A DNA stretch of 64,000 bases from an uncultured Thermoanaerobaculum sp. (GTDB lineage: Bacteria > Acidobacteriota > Thermoanaerobaculia > Thermoanaerobaculales > Thermoanaerobaculaceae): contig CALHAH010000014.1 of NCBI GenBank assembly GCA_937934115.1, forward strand, positions 1 to 64,000, read 5' to 3'. Positions 1-9,053 of the stretch are shown here, piece after piece. Positions within the stretch are counted from its first letter, which is position 1; every line of letters starts with the position of its first letter. A program made the translations under genes and the position numbers. The notes below the pieces were generated by a model. It saw only the letters and a program-made list of their open reading frames with translations, did no database searches and was not told the DNA's origin.

Positions 1-600
1 TACATGGTAAGCCCCAAGGACAAGACCTACAGCAAGTGGGATCTAGACGCCATGCTGCAAATGGCAGCTGGTGTCACCAAGATGATGAACCTGGCAGTGA
101 CGGAGGGCAAAGTTGAAAAGCTGGAGGAGAGACTGGGTGAGGCGGTGGCCGGTTTGCCAACCACGTACTACAAGTTTCGCACCACTTACCGGCAAACCAT
201 GAAGTTCATGATGATTAACCAGGACAACCGCGTTGAAGAGGTCCACGAGCTTTGGGCGGCACCGGATTTGGTTGAAAAGGCTTTAGGCGTGTACCTGCGG
301 AAAACCCCTCCCAAGACCGTTTCTGAGGACTTTAACCGCTTGATGGCTTTGGAGTTTGAAAAGGTGAAGGGGATACCGCTAAAAAGCCGCACTGTAACCA
401 CGGTGCAAGACAAGAAAGGCGCCAAGCAGACCACGACGGTGACCATGGAAGTCAGCAAGCTGCAAGTGATGCCGGTGCCCGACGGCACATTCGAAATTCC
501 GGCCGGCTACAAAGAGGTGCAGCTCTTGCCCGGTGGTGGGGACTCTGCCGAGGAGGACAACCTCATTCCCAAGCTTTTTGGCGGCAAAAAGAAACAGTGA
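1..600 (+). CDS. Partial gene, DUF4412-like hypothetical protein (5' end outside window)
   Basis: The reading frame is already open at base 1, so the first visible ATG at base 4 is probably internal and the N-terminus, including any signal peptide, lies upstream. About 199 residues are visible. They form a helical Met-rich start, a middle part rich in alternating beta-type residues, and a charged C-terminus ending in GGKKKQ. The general shape (repeated T/V strands, 'FEIPAGYKEV' near the end) resembles DUF4412-type periplasmic proteins, but the identification is weak and no catalytic motif is visible. It is followed after 83 bases by an M14 peptidase on the same strand, so co-expression is possible. 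Confidence 0.6.
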   Translation, partial: YMVSPKDKTYSKWDLDAMLQMAAGVTKMMNLAVTEGKVEKLEERLGEAVAGLPTTYYKFRTTYRQTMKFMMINQDNRVEEVHELWAAPDLVEKALGVYLRKTPPKTVSEDFNRLMALEFEKVKGIPLKSRTVTTVQDKKGAKQTTTVTMEVSKLQVMPVPDGTFEIPAGYKEVQLLPGGGDSAEEDNLIPKLFGGKKKQ

Positions 601-683
601 GCGGAAAGACGCCTCCAACTTTACGCGGCGGGCAAAACTTGTCCCGCCGCTTTCCGTAGAATTGGCCCATTGCGGAGGCGCGC

Positions 684-3296
684 ATGAAGGTTCGGATCTG
701 TGCAGCGTTTTTCGGGTTGTGGGCGCCGTTGGCGGTGGCCAGCAGCTTGCACGTGCTCCCGCCTGCCGATTTTGACCCCGCCGTTCCCACGCTGGATCAG
801 GTGCTGGGCTACACCTGGGGTGAGGAGATCAGCGACCCGTCGCAAATGGAGCGCTATGCCCAAGCCCTAGCGCAAGCGGCTCCTCAGCGCGTGAAGTTTG
901 TCCCTTACGCCACCTCTTTTGAGGGCCGCCAGCTGTTCCTTTTGGTGGTGGGTAAGGCCGCATGGCTGGCCCACTTGGAGGACGTGGCTGCCACCCTGCG
1001 GAGCTATGCCGATCCGCGACTAAAAGCTTCTAGGGCCTCCGCAGGGGACCTGCCGCTGGTGGTTTGGTTGGTGGGTTCTGTGCACGGTGACGAGGCATCG
1101 GGTGGTGAGGCGGCGCTGGCCTTGGCGTACTACTTGGCGGCCGCCCGTTCCCCAGACGTGGACCGGCTTTTAGAGCGGGTGCTGGTGGTTTTGGACCCCA
1201 TGCAAAATCCTGATGGCCGAGCGCGTTTCGTGGCATCTAACCGTCAAGCTCGCGGTTTCGTGCCAGACGAAAACCCCGCGTCCGCGGAGCACGTGCAGCC
1301 TTGGCCAGGGGGGAGGTTTTCCCATTACCTCTTCGATCTCAACCGGGATTGGTTTGTCTTGACCCACCCGGAAACCCAAGGGCGGGTGGCCCGCATGTTG
1401 TGGTTACCGCCGCAGCTGGTGGTAGACCTCCACGAGATGGGCGCAGAGCAAGGTTACTTTTTCCCGCCGCCGGCCAACCCTCACAACCCGTTCGTCTCGC
1501 CGGAACAAACTAAGCTATGGGAGCTATTGGGTCGTCACTTGGCAGCTTCCTTCGATGCAGCGGGCATTCGCTTTTGGACCCGGGAAACCTTCGACGCCTT
1601 TTACCCTGGCTACGGTGAGTCGTGGCCGTTCTTTGGTGGGGCCTGCGGTGCCACCTACGAGCAAGCCTCCCCCCGGGGCTTGGCGATTCGTCTGCGCAGT
1701 GGGGATGTTTTGCGGTACGGGGAGGCGGTGGCCCACCACCTGTTAGCCGCTTTTGTTACCGTGAACACCGCCGCCGAAAACAAGGCGGCTTTTTGGGAGA
1801 GTTTTCTTTCCTACCGGCAAAAAGCAGTGGAGGAGGGGAAGGGTCTAGCTTACGTGTGGGATGCTGGCAAGGATGGTGCTTTCCAGCTTGCGCGCCTTTT
1901 GGCCCGACAAGGGTTGGAGGTGTTCCGCCCTAGCACCGGTCCGTGGGCTGACTTTTACGTGCTGCCGCTTTCCCAGCCCTTGGCCCGCCTGGCCCGCGTG
2001 CTTCTGAGTAAGGATGTGCCTCTTCCCAAGGACTTCGCGGAGCAGCAAGTAAAACGCGAAGCCAAACGCCTCCCCGATGAAATTTACGACGTGACCGCTT
2101 GGTCCTTGCCCTTGCTTTGGAACCTTTCGGTGCGGGAGGAAAAAGTGCAGGTGGCCGAAGGGTGGCCTTTGTTGAGACCCGAGGAGCCCTTACCTGGCGG
2201 CGTGGAGGGGCAAGGAAAGGTGGCTTTTCTTTTACCGTGGGAAGGGCTTTCTTCGGCGCGTGCCGTGGTGTGGCTCTTGTCCCGCGGGATTAAGGCAGGG
2301 GTAGCGGAAAAGGAATTCACCATGCAAGGCAAGCATTACTCGGCGGGCACGGTGGTAGTGCGCCGCCAAGGCAATTCAGAAAAGCTTCGGGAAACTCTCG
2401 AGCTCGTGGCCCGCGAAACCGGCGTTCGCTTCTTTGGCACCGATAGGTCCATGGCCGATGCCGGTATTGACCTGGGTTCGAACCGGGTGCGACCGCTTTC
2501 TGCACCAAAGGTGGCGCTACTTTGGGATACCCCCACCAACCCCACGGCAGCCGGCCACCTGCGCTACGCCTTGGAGCAGCAGCTGGGCCTTCCCGTAACT
2601 CCGGTGCGGGGGAGCAGTTTGCTCGCCGCCGACTTGTCGCAGTTTTCGGTGATTGTTTTCCCCGACGGTTTTTCGACCTTAAGTTACGCGAGGGTCTTGC
2701 CCCCGGATGGTTTGGAACGCCTCAAGTATTGGGTGCAGGAGGGTGGGGTGCTCATTGCCGAAGGTGAGGCTGCGGCTTTTTTAACCGGTGAGAAGGTGGG
2801 GCTTTTGGCTTCCTCTTTGGAGAAGCGAGGGGGGACAGGCAAGGAAAAGGACAAAGGAACGGCCACGGGCGGCAGTGTGGGCCAGAGCTCGGGCGTGGAC
2901 TACGAAAAGCTGGTGCAACCCGATGAGGAGCAGCCACCGGCAGTGCCCGGGGCCATCCTGGTGGTGAAGCTGGACACCGATCACTTGCTGGCGGCCGGGT
3001 TTCCTGACGGGAAGGTCCACGCCTTGGTAAACTCCCGTCGCGTTTTCACCCCTCTTAAGCTGGATAAGGGCGTCAATGTGGGCGTGTACCAAGCGGAAGG
3101 GGAGTTGGTGGCCTCGGGGTTCGTTTTTGCTCAGTCACGAAAGCAGCTCCCCCACAAGGCGTACCTCATGGTGCAAAGGCACGGCAGGGGTATGGTAGTG
3201 GCTTTTGCCGAGCCTCCTGCTTTTCGCGGAATGACTCGGGCTACCACCCTTCTCCTCGCCAACGCCGTGCTTTTTGGTCCGGCGTTGCTACCGTAA
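684..3296 (+). CDS. Secreted M14-family zinc carboxypeptidase
   Basis: 870 residues with an N-terminal hydrophobic signal peptide (about residues 1-19), so the protein is probably exported. The zinc motif HGDE is at residues 134-137, followed by the M14 hallmark NPDGR and an asparagine/arginine-rich LNRDW segment. A later DLHEMG (His about 250) is the likely third zinc ligand. The enzyme should remove C-terminal residues from peptides or act on peptidoglycan-like amides. The C-terminal half (about residues 480-870) lacks peptidase motifs and looks like a class I glutamine-amidotransferase-type fold seen in large M14 proteins. GGAGG precedes the ATG. The terC-like gene starts 3 bases after the stop, so the two are co-transcribed. 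Confidence 0.88.
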   Translation: MKVRICAAFFGLWAPLAVASSLHVLPPADFDPAVPTLDQVLGYTWGEEISDPSQMERYAQALAQAAPQRVKFVPYATSFEGRQLFLLVVGKAAWLAHLEDVAATLRSYADPRLKASRASAGDLPLVVWLVGSVHGDEASGGEAALALAYYLAAARSPDVDRLLERVLVVLDPMQNPDGRARFVASNRQARGFVPDENPASAEHVQPWPGGRFSHYLFDLNRDWFVLTHPETQGRVARMLWLPPQLVVDLHEMGAEQGYFFPPPANPHNPFVSPEQTKLWELLGRHLAASFDAAGIRFWTRETFDAFYPGYGESWPFFGGACGATYEQASPRGLAIRLRSGDVLRYGEAVAHHLLAAFVTVNTAAENKAAFWESFLSYRQKAVEEGKGLAYVWDAGKDGAFQLARLLARQGLEVFRPSTGPWADFYVLPLSQPLARLARVLLSKDVPLPKDFAEQQVKREAKRLPDEIYDVTAWSLPLLWNLSVREEKVQVAEGWPLLRPEEPLPGGVEGQGKVAFLLPWEGLSSARAVVWLLSRGIKAGVAEKEFTMQGKHYSAGTVVVRRQGNSEKLRETLELVARETGVRFFGTDRSMADAGIDLGSNRVRPLSAPKVALLWDTPTNPTAAGHLRYALEQQLGLPVTPVRGSSLLAADLSQFSVIVFPDGFSTLSYARVLPPDGLERLKYWVQEGGVLIAEGEAAAFLTGEKVGLLASSLEKRGGTGKEKDKGTATGGSVGQSSGVDYEKLVQPDEEQPPAVPGAILVVKLDTDHLLAAGFPDGKVHALVNSRRVFTPLKLDKGVNVGVYQAEGELVASGFVFAQSRKQLPHKAYLMVQRHGRGMVVAFAEPPAFRGMTRATTLLLANAVLFGPALLP

Positions 3297-3299
3297 GCC

Positions 3300-4250
3300 A
3301 TGCACATCTGGTGGTGGTTGGTTTTCGGCGGCTTAGTCATAGGGGCTTTGGCCCTGGATCTTTTGGTTTTCCATCGCCATGCCCATCGCGAAAGCATGCG
3401 CGAGGCCGTTGGGTGGAGTGTTTTTTGGGTAGGCTTGGGCTTGGCCTTTACAGTTTTTGTGGCGCTGGTGGAAGGGCGAGATGCTGCCCTTGCCTACCTT
3501 ACGGCGTTCTTAATTGAAAAATCCCTGTCGGTGGACAACCTCTTCGTGTTCGTAGGGCTTTTTGCCTACTTTGCGGTGAAGCCGGAAAACCAGCACCGCG
3601 TGTTGTTTTGGGGAATTTTGGGGGCAATCGTTATTCGTGGGCTGTTTATCTTCGTGGGGATTAGCCTCATTACCCACTTCCACTGGGTGAACTACCTCTT
3701 GGGCGCTATTCTCTTGGCTACGGGCGCCAAGCTGGCCACCGGGGGAGAGGAGGTGCACCCGGAAAAGAATCTGGTGGTGCGCTGGGCCTCGCGAGTTTTA
3801 CCGTTCACCAAGGAGTTTCACGGCGAGGCCTTTGCCATCAAAAGCGATAAGGGTCTGCGGTTTACACCGCTCTTTCTGGCCCTCATTGCGGTGGAAGCAA
3901 CCGACGTGATGTTTGCCGTGGATTCCATACCGGCGGTGTTGGCCATCTCCTCAGACCCGTTTGTGGTGTACACCTCCAACATCTTTGCCATCCTTGGTTT
4001 GCGGGCGCTTTATTTCGTTTTGGTGGGGGCCCTGCGCTCCCTTACGTACCTGCGCCCGGCCTTGGCCCTCATATTGGTCTTGGTGGGGGTCAAGATGATG
4101 CTGGCGGACTTTTACCACGTGGAAACCTGGGTTTCGCTTTTGGTGGTGGGTGTGCTCTTGGGAGGTGCTACGGTGCTTTCGCTTTGGGCCAACCGCCGGG
4201 AGCAGAAAAGGACGCGACCTTTGCCCAGGGGGCAGGGAACGGGGGGTTGA
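3300..4250 (+). CDS. TerC/Alx family integral membrane protein
   Basis: 316 residues with about eight or nine hydrophobic segments. It carries the family signature around 'EKSLSVDNLFVF' (acidic residues in membrane helices that bind metal) and a second 'VEATDVMFAVDSIPAVLAI' motif. TerC/Alx proteins are inner-membrane exporters linked to manganese homeostasis and tellurite or alkaline-pH resistance. The ion moved here cannot be read from sequence. The start codon lies 3 bases after the stop of the M14 peptidase gene, implying translational coupling. The C-terminal tail is basic and probably cytoplasmic. Confidence 0.93.
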   Translation: MHIWWWLVFGGLVIGALALDLLVFHRHAHRESMREAVGWSVFWVGLGLAFTVFVALVEGRDAALAYLTAFLIEKSLSVDNLFVFVGLFAYFAVKPENQHRVLFWGILGAIVIRGLFIFVGISLITHFHWVNYLLGAILLATGAKLATGGEEVHPEKNLVVRWASRVLPFTKEFHGEAFAIKSDKGLRFTPLFLALIAVEATDVMFAVDSIPAVLAISSDPFVVYTSNIFAILGLRALYFVLVGALRSLTYLRPALALILVLVGVKMMLADFYHVETWVSLLVVGVLLGGATVLSLWANRREQKRTRPLPRGQGTGG

Positions 4251-4299
4251 GCAAGCTTGCGGCGGCCAGGGGTTACAATGGCAGTGGGGATGAACGGCC

Positions 4300-4596
4300 A
4301 TGGCGCACTTTACGGTTACGTGTCCGCACTGCAAAAGCTTGTTGGACATTGACGGTGAAGCCCAGGTGGTGCTGGCGGTAAAGCCGCCGGAGGAAAAGAA
4401 GGCGACCACTTCCTTGGAGGAGCGTCTGAAGCAGCTTGCGGAAGAAAAAAAGCGAGCGGCGGACAAGCTTGCGGAGGCCATGCGCGCAGAAAAAGCCGGG
4501 TCGCGAGTGCGGGAGGAAAAGTTCCGTAAGCTTTTGGAAGGCGTTGACCCCGACGCCGCTCCTGAAAAGGTCATAAAGGACGTGGATTTGGATTAG
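4300..4596 (+). CDS. Small zinc-ribbon / coiled-coil hypothetical protein
   Basis: 98 residues. An N-terminal CPHC (residues 9-12) could form half of a zinc ribbon, but no second Cys pair is present, so metal binding would need dimerisation. Residues 30-75 are a highly charged E/K/R-rich helix likely to form a coiled coil. The function is unknown. Similar short proteins with a truncated ribbon and a charged tail occur in delta-proteobacteria and Acidobacteria. A TACAAT box 20 bases upstream of the ATG could be its -10. Its 3' end overlaps the convergent Smr gene by 4 bases. Confidence 0.75.
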   Translation: MAHFTVTCPHCKSLLDIDGEAQVVLAVKPPEEKKATTSLEERLKQLAEEKKRAADKLAEAMRAEKAGSRVREEKFRKLLEGVDPDAAPEKVIKDVDLD

Positions 4597-4901
4597 TGGC
4601 TGGCCTCCCCGTTTTCCTGTTCCGGCAGAAGCTCCACCACCGTGGCGCCCCACCCGCCCCGTTCGGGCGGTGCCTCGTAAGCTCGCAGCACGTAGGGCAC
4701 GCGGGCAACAAGTGCAGCTACCCGCGCGCGGGCTATCCCCTGGCCACGCCCGTGGATGAGACGCACCTCTCGCAGCCCGCGCCTTCGTGCTTCTTCCAGG
4801 TAGGCTTCCACCGCGGCCTCCAGGTCCCTTGGGTGGAAGGTGTGGAGGTCCAGGCTGTCCTCGATGGGGAGCTCGTGAACGTCAGAGGCGGTTTCGTCCA
4901 C
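4593..4901 (-). CDS. Smr-domain protein (MutS2 C-terminal-like)
   Basis: About 102 residues, essentially a single Smr domain: 'LDLHTF', a helix 'EAVEAYLEEARRRG', then 'LIHGRGQGIAR', the DLH...HGxG signature. Smr domains are nicking endonucleases or nucleic-acid-binding modules; free-standing ones act in RNA or DNA transactions. The frame stays open far upstream, but that part overlaps the divergent glycosyltransferase, so I place the start at the GTG at 4901. No Shine-Dalgarno precedes it. A TATTGT hexamer sits six bases upstream, so a leaderless start is possible. The divergent gene begins 24 bases away. Confidence 0.82.
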   Translation of the reverse strand: MDETASDVHELPIEDSLDLHTFHPRDLEAAVEAYLEEARRRGLREVRLIHGRGQGIARARVAALVARVPYVLRAYEAPPERGGWGATVVELLPEQENGEASH

Positions 4902-4925
4902 AGGTAAACAATAGCAGGAGGTGGC

Positions 4926-5648
4926 ATGAGGCTGTCGGTGGTGGTGCCGGTGTACAACGAGGAAAAGACGGTGAAGGAAATCTTGGACCGGGTGGTGCGT
5001 GCCCCTCTTCCCGAGGGCATTAGCGAGCTGCAGCTGGTGGTGGTGGACGACGCTTCCACGGACAGCACCGCGGAGGTGCTGCGGGCCTACCAGTTGCCCA
5101 GCAACGTGAGTCGGCCCACCACCATGACCATGCGCCGCCACGAAAAAAACGCCGGTAAGGCCGCAGCTTTGGTCACGGGCTTTGGCCTGGCCACTGGCGA
5201 CGTGATCCTGGTGCAGGACGCGGACTTGGAATACGACCCGCAAGACTACCCGGTGCTGCTGGGGCCCATCCTCGCGGGTAAGGCGGATGTGGTTTACGGC
5301 AGCCGGTTCCTGTCTGGGCCCCATCGTGTGCTTTTCTTTTGGCACTACGTGGGCAACAAGCTGTTAACCACGATTTCCAACATGTTTACGGACCTCAACC
5401 TTTCCGATATGGAAACCTGCTACAAGGTGTTTACGCGGCAAGTCAAAGAGAAGTTACGAATTACGTCACAACGCTTTGGCTTTGAGCCGGAGTTCACGGC
5501 GCGTGTGGCGAGGATGGGGGTGCGCATTTACGAGGTGCCTATTTCATACCATGGGCGTACCTACGCCGAAGGTAAGAAAATCGGGTGGAAGGATGGCTTC
5601 GAGGCCATCTGGTGCATCCTCAAGTACAACCTTTGGCATCGGGAGTAA
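4926..5648 (+). CDS. Family 2 glycosyltransferase (dolichyl-phosphate-sugar synthase-like)
   Basis: 240 residues. The N-terminal 'SVVVPVYNEEKTV' and 'VVDDASTDST' are the nucleotide-sugar binding core of GT2 enzymes, 'VQDADLEYDP' supplies the metal-binding DxD, and 'GFEPEFTARVARMG' matches the acceptor-site region. There is no C-terminal membrane segment, so it is a soluble or peripheral enzyme that probably transfers a sugar to a polyprenyl phosphate. A perfect AGGAGGT Shine-Dalgarno lies 3-4 bases before the ATG, fixing the start. The 3' end overlaps the convergent cupin gene by 29 bases. Confidence 0.92.
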   Translation: MRLSVVVPVYNEEKTVKEILDRVVRAPLPEGISELQLVVVDDASTDSTAEVLRAYQLPSNVSRPTTMTMRRHEKNAGKAAALVTGFGLATGDVILVQDADLEYDPQDYPVLLGPILAGKADVVYGSRFLSGPHRVLFFWHYVGNKLLTTISNMFTDLNLSDMETCYKVFTRQVKEKLRITSQRFGFEPEFTARVARMGVRIYEVPISYHGRTYAEGKKIGWKDGFEAIWCILKYNLWHRE

Positions 5649-6111
5649 AAAGCGCTTGCCATTGGGTAAGCGTACGCTGGCTTTTCCTGTCGTCTTCCGC
5701 CGGGGCCCAGGGGGCAAAGTCCTTGTCGGTGAGGGGTTCGTAAGGCCCGGGCTTCACCTCGAAAAGCACCGTGTGCGGGCTGAGGGCTACCACCGTGTGG
5801 ACGACGCCCCCGGGGATTTCCACGGCCACCAACGCCTCCGGGGCCAAGAGGTGTTTCTCCACCACCTCGCCCGCTGCGTCGAAGACCAGGACTCCCGCCG
5901 CACCCGAAAGGAGCACGAAAAGCTCAAACTTCTCGGGAGCATGGCGATGGGGACGGACGTAGGTTTCCGGCTCCAAGCAGTTGAAAAAACGCTGGATGAC
6001 CTCACTCCGCTGCGGGTGCACGTTCAAGTTCTTGCGCTTTCGCGGGGAGGCTCTTGCGGCGGCTCTGGCCGCTTCCAGCTCCGTGTAAGGAAAGACCCGG
6101 CACGTGCTCAT
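5620..6111 (-). CDS. WbuC-family cupin metalloprotein
   Basis: 163 residues from the ATG at 6111. It contains a cupin barrel: 'PHRHAPEKFELFVLLSG' carries metal-ligand histidines and glutamate, and 'IPGGVVHTVV' carries a second histidine. Proteins of this kind (WbuC) occur with sugar or O-antigen genes, and the GT2 glycosyltransferase next door fits such a role. The substrate is unknown. The ATG overlaps the stop of the upstream CBS-domain gene in an ATGA arrangement, so the two form a translationally coupled operon. An upstream in-frame extension is possible but would overlap the CBS gene extensively. Confidence 0.8.
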   Translation of the reverse strand: MSTCRVFPYTELEAARAAARASPRKRKNLNVHPQRSEVIQRFFNCLEPETYVRPHRHAPEKFELFVLLSGAAGVLVFDAAGEVVEKHLLAPEALVAVEIPGGVVHTVVALSPHTVLFEVKPGPYEPLTDKDFAPWAPAEDDRKSQRTLTQWQALFTPDAKGCT

Positions 6112-6548
6112 GCCGGGTACGCACCGGTGATGTAGTTCTCCAGCATGCGGATTTGAAACTCCTGATCTTTGGAGATCCACCGCACCAAATCACCAATGGA
6201 AATCAAGCCCACCACTTTCCCCTTTTCCACCACCGGCAGGTGTCGGCAGCGGCGCTCGGTCATGATGGCCATGGCTTCCTTTACCCTGGTTTCGGGTTCC
6301 ACCACCCAAACGTCTCGGGACATGACTTCGCGCACCTTCACCTTTGCGGGGTCCTTTCCCGCCACCACCACCCGCCGCATGAGGTCCCGTTCGGAAAAAA
6401 TCCCCACTGGTTTCTCGCCGTCCACCACCAGCAGAGAACCCACGTTGTGAGCGTCCATGGCACGAGCGGCCTCCAGTGTGGTGGCTTCCGGAGCCACGGT
6501 ATAAACCTTGCTCCCTTTTTCCCGAAGAACAGCAGCAACGGTGTCCAT
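6108..6548 (-). CDS. Tandem CBS-domain protein
   Basis: 146 residues that form two CBS repeats (a Bateman module) and nothing else: 'TLEAARAMDAHNVGSLLVVD' with 'GIFSERDLMRRVV', then 'VKEAMAIMTERRCRHLPVV' with 'GLISIGDLVRW'. Stand-alone CBS pairs bind adenosyl ligands (AMP, ATP, SAM) and report energy state to partner proteins; the partner here is unknown. A GGAGGTGGGC Shine-Dalgarno precedes the ATG. The stop overlaps the start of the WbuC gene (ATGA). Confidence 0.92.
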   Translation of the reverse strand: MDTVAAVLREKGSKVYTVAPEATTLEAARAMDAHNVGSLLVVDGEKPVGIFSERDLMRRVVVAGKDPAKVKVREVMSRDVWVVEPETRVKEAMAIMTERRCRHLPVVEKGKVVGLISIGDLVRWISKDQEFQIRMLENYITGAYPA

Positions 6549-6616
6549 AGCCCACCTCCTCGGTTTGGCAAAAGTAGCTTACCACGGGCAACTGGGGGGG
6601 TGAGACCCTTTGGGTT

Positions 6617-9031
6617 TCAGCTGGGGTCTTCCTGGAAAAACCTTTGGATGGTCTTTGGTAGGTCGGGGATTTGCAGGGAAAGAGGGTCCTGCCCCGTCCA
6701 TTCCTCGGGGAGGAGGGAGGCGTAGGGCTGCTGCAGGAACCGGCGGCACACCAGCACGATAACGCCGCGATCTTCGGCGGAACGGATGAGCCGGCCGGCA
6801 GCTTGCACCACGCGGGTCATGCCCGGAACGAGGTACGCGTACAAGAACCCCTTCCGCGAGCGCTGGTCAAAGTAGCTCTTCAAGAGCTCTCTTTCCGCGC
6901 TGACCTGGGGCAACCCGGGGGATACCACAATAACCTCGGAAAGCATGTCCCCTGGGTAGTCCACGCCCTCGGCAAAGGCCCCGCCCAAGACCCCTAAGAG
7001 CAGCACAGCACGGTGGTTGCGCTGCAAAAGACGCAGCGTTTCCTCGCGCATGAGGTCCGAGTCTTGGCTTCCCTGGATGATTACCTCATGCGTTTCTACT
7101 ACCAGCCGAGAAGCCACTTCCTTAAGGAAGCGGTAGGAAGGGAACAGCACCAGGGCGTTTTTTCCCGGAACCAAAAGCTGAGGGATGAGCTCGGCGATGG
7201 GGCCGTAAGCACCATGGCGATGGCGGTACGAGGTGTCCACGCTCCTTACCACCGCTACCAAGCGGTTTTCCTTGGGGAACGGAGAAGGGAGGGCGAGGGT
7301 ATCGGTGCGGTCGGGGTCAAAACCCAAAAGGTCCCTGTAAAACTCGAACGGTTGCAAGGTGGCGGACATGGCCACGCAAGCATGGCACGCATCCAGGATG
7401 GGCCGAAGAAAAGGGGACGGATCCAAGCAGAGAAGGCGGAGGCTTTCGTCCCCGGGCGCGCCGGTAGTAATGTCTTTTTCTTGGCGCTCGGCCAAACTCA
7501 CCAGCTCCGGTCGTTCCACATCCACCAGTTCCAAGAAACGGGCCAGCACCAGCAAGAGCTCCACCACGGGATCCGAGGCAAGCCATAGTTCCTGTTGGCG
7601 CTTGAAGGCAAAGTAAGGAACCATGAGGGCATCAAGTGCCAGCCGTGCTTGGCGGAGCACGTCCACAGGCGGCTGGACGAGGGCCGCTGGCTCTTTTCCT
7701 TTGAGAGCATGGGCTACCGTCTTGGCCAAAGCCCCATCCAACTCTTTAAAAGTTGCGGTGAGCTCCCGGCAAACTTTCGTGGTGAACGGCTCGGTGATGT
7801 GGATCGCTTTGGCCAAAAGGGAGCGGGAAAGACGGGGGGAGAAGTACTCACGGGCGCGGTCCACCAGGTTGTGCGCTTCGTCCACCACCAGGATGACCTC
7901 GCCAAGCTGGCCGGTGTCAGGACGGCCAAAAAGCGCAATTCCTGGGTCAAAGACGTAGTTGTAATCGCAAACCACCGCTAAAGCGTCCGGCAGCGTTTCC
8001 AGCTGTGCCACAAAGGGGCAAACGCCCTCCGCTTGCGCGGCGGCATATACCGTGTTGGGGTCCACGTGGGACCACTGCAGGAGCCTGTCCACCAAACGGC
8101 TGGAAGCCAGCTTTGCGGGAACGTCCTGGATGTAGTCGCAAAATTCCTCGTGGCAAATAAGTTCGCGGTTGGCACACATCTTGGCCTTGGCGCGGATCTG
8201 TAAGGTGCGGAAGCTGCCGTCGTTCATGGCCGTGAGGGTTTCCACCGCCAGCTTCTGCTGCAGCGTCTTAGCGGTGCAAAAAACCAAGCGCTTCCCCGTC
8301 AGCAAGGCCTGACGCAGTGCCGGAAAGAGGGCGGCAGCGGTTTTCCCCACACCGGTGGGCGCCGAAAGCAACAGGTGCCGGCCCGCGGCCACCGCTTGCT
8401 CCACTGCTTCTAAGGCTTCCTTCTGTACCGGCCGGATTTCCGCAAACGGAAAGGCAAGCTTTGCCACGGTTTGTTGCCAGCGGCGCAGCAGGGCGGCGCG
8501 CTCTTCTGCCTGGTGGACGAAGAACGAAAGGCGGCCCCGGAGGTACGCTTCCACTTGACTGGGCGACCACCGCACCTCCTCCACCCGCTCATCCTCGCCC
8601 CCCAGGTCCACCAGGCGTAGGCGGGCCTGGGCGTGGCCTTGGGGGTAAAGGCAGTACGCGTAAAGTCGCACCTGCCACTGGAAACGCTGGCGGAGGAGCT
8701 CGGCCTCAGGCCGAAAGAGGTCAGTCCTAAAGTGCAACGTCTTGATTTCTTCCACCACTGGTGTGCCGTGGGGTGGCGCCAAGACCCCGTCACAGCGACC
8801 ACTGACCACAAAAGTCCAGCCTTCTAAGGGGATCTCCGCCTCTACCGGTACCTCGGCTTGGTAATGGGCTTCTTCCTGGACGAGACGGGCCTGCACCAAG
8901 CGATGCAACTCGGAGCCCACCGAAAGCCGCACCCACCCTTCGCCAGGCCACCCGGCAACCCTTACCTCCGGTAGGAGGTCGTGGATGGAGGCCCAGACTT
9001 TTTTACTTGGAAGATCTACCTTGACAGCCAC
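6617..9031 (-). CDS. PD-(D/E)XK nuclease fused to XPD/DinG-type Fe-S helicase
   Basis: 804 residues from a GTG. Residues about 30-130 carry a RecB/Cas4-type nuclease core: D81, then E95-I-K97, then Q120-xxx-Y124. The helicase follows: Walker A APTGVGKT (K230), four cysteines at 286, 293, 298 and 338 spaced as in the XPD Fe-S cluster, DEAH at 384-387, and C-terminal motifs including 'VVQAAGRLIRSAEDRG'. The family unwinds DNA 5'-3' in repair; the nuclease may trim the unwound strand. No Shine-Dalgarno is visible, but TACAAT lies six bases before the GTG. It lies 22 bases downstream of the cyclic-nucleotide-binding gene and on the same strand. Confidence 0.9.
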   Translation of the reverse strand: MAVKVDLPSKKVWASIHDLLPEVRVAGWPGEGWVRLSVGSELHRLVQARLVQEEAHYQAEVPVEAEIPLEGWTFVVSGRCDGVLAPPHGTPVVEEIKTLHFRTDLFRPEAELLRQRFQWQVRLYAYCLYPQGHAQARLRLVDLGGEDERVEEVRWSPSQVEAYLRGRLSFFVHQAEERAALLRRWQQTVAKLAFPFAEIRPVQKEALEAVEQAVAAGRHLLLSAPTGVGKTAAALFPALRQALLTGKRLVFCTAKTLQQKLAVETLTAMNDGSFRTLQIRAKAKMCANRELICHEEFCDYIQDVPAKLASSRLVDRLLQWSHVDPNTVYAAAQAEGVCPFVAQLETLPDALAVVCDYNYVFDPGIALFGRPDTGQLGEVILVVDEAHNLVDRAREYFSPRLSRSLLAKAIHITEPFTTKVCRELTATFKELDGALAKTVAHALKGKEPAALVQPPVDVLRQARLALDALMVPYFAFKRQQELWLASDPVVELLLVLARFLELVDVERPELVSLAERQEKDITTGAPGDESLRLLCLDPSPFLRPILDACHACVAMSATLQPFEFYRDLLGFDPDRTDTLALPSPFPKENRLVAVVRSVDTSYRHRHGAYGPIAELIPQLLVPGKNALVLFPSYRFLKEVASRLVVETHEVIIQGSQDSDLMREETLRLLQRNHRAVLLLGVLGGAFAEGVDYPGDMLSEVIVVSPGLPQVSAERELLKSYFDQRSRKGFLYAYLVPGMTRVVQAAGRLIRSAEDRGVIVLVCRRFLQQPYASLLPEEWTGQDPLSLQIPDLPKTIQRFFQEDPS

Positions 9032-9053
9032 GGCGGCATTGTACGGGTGTTTT

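Noticed and set aside
2462-2482. GGTTCGAACC string resembling a tRNA T-arm
   Set aside because: No acceptor stem, anticodon arm or CCA context; it lies inside the M14 peptidase gene.
4902-5345. Upstream extension of the Smr frame
   Set aside because: It lies antisense to a well-supported GT2 gene with a strong Shine-Dalgarno, and the extra peptide is His/Gln-rich and has no family match.
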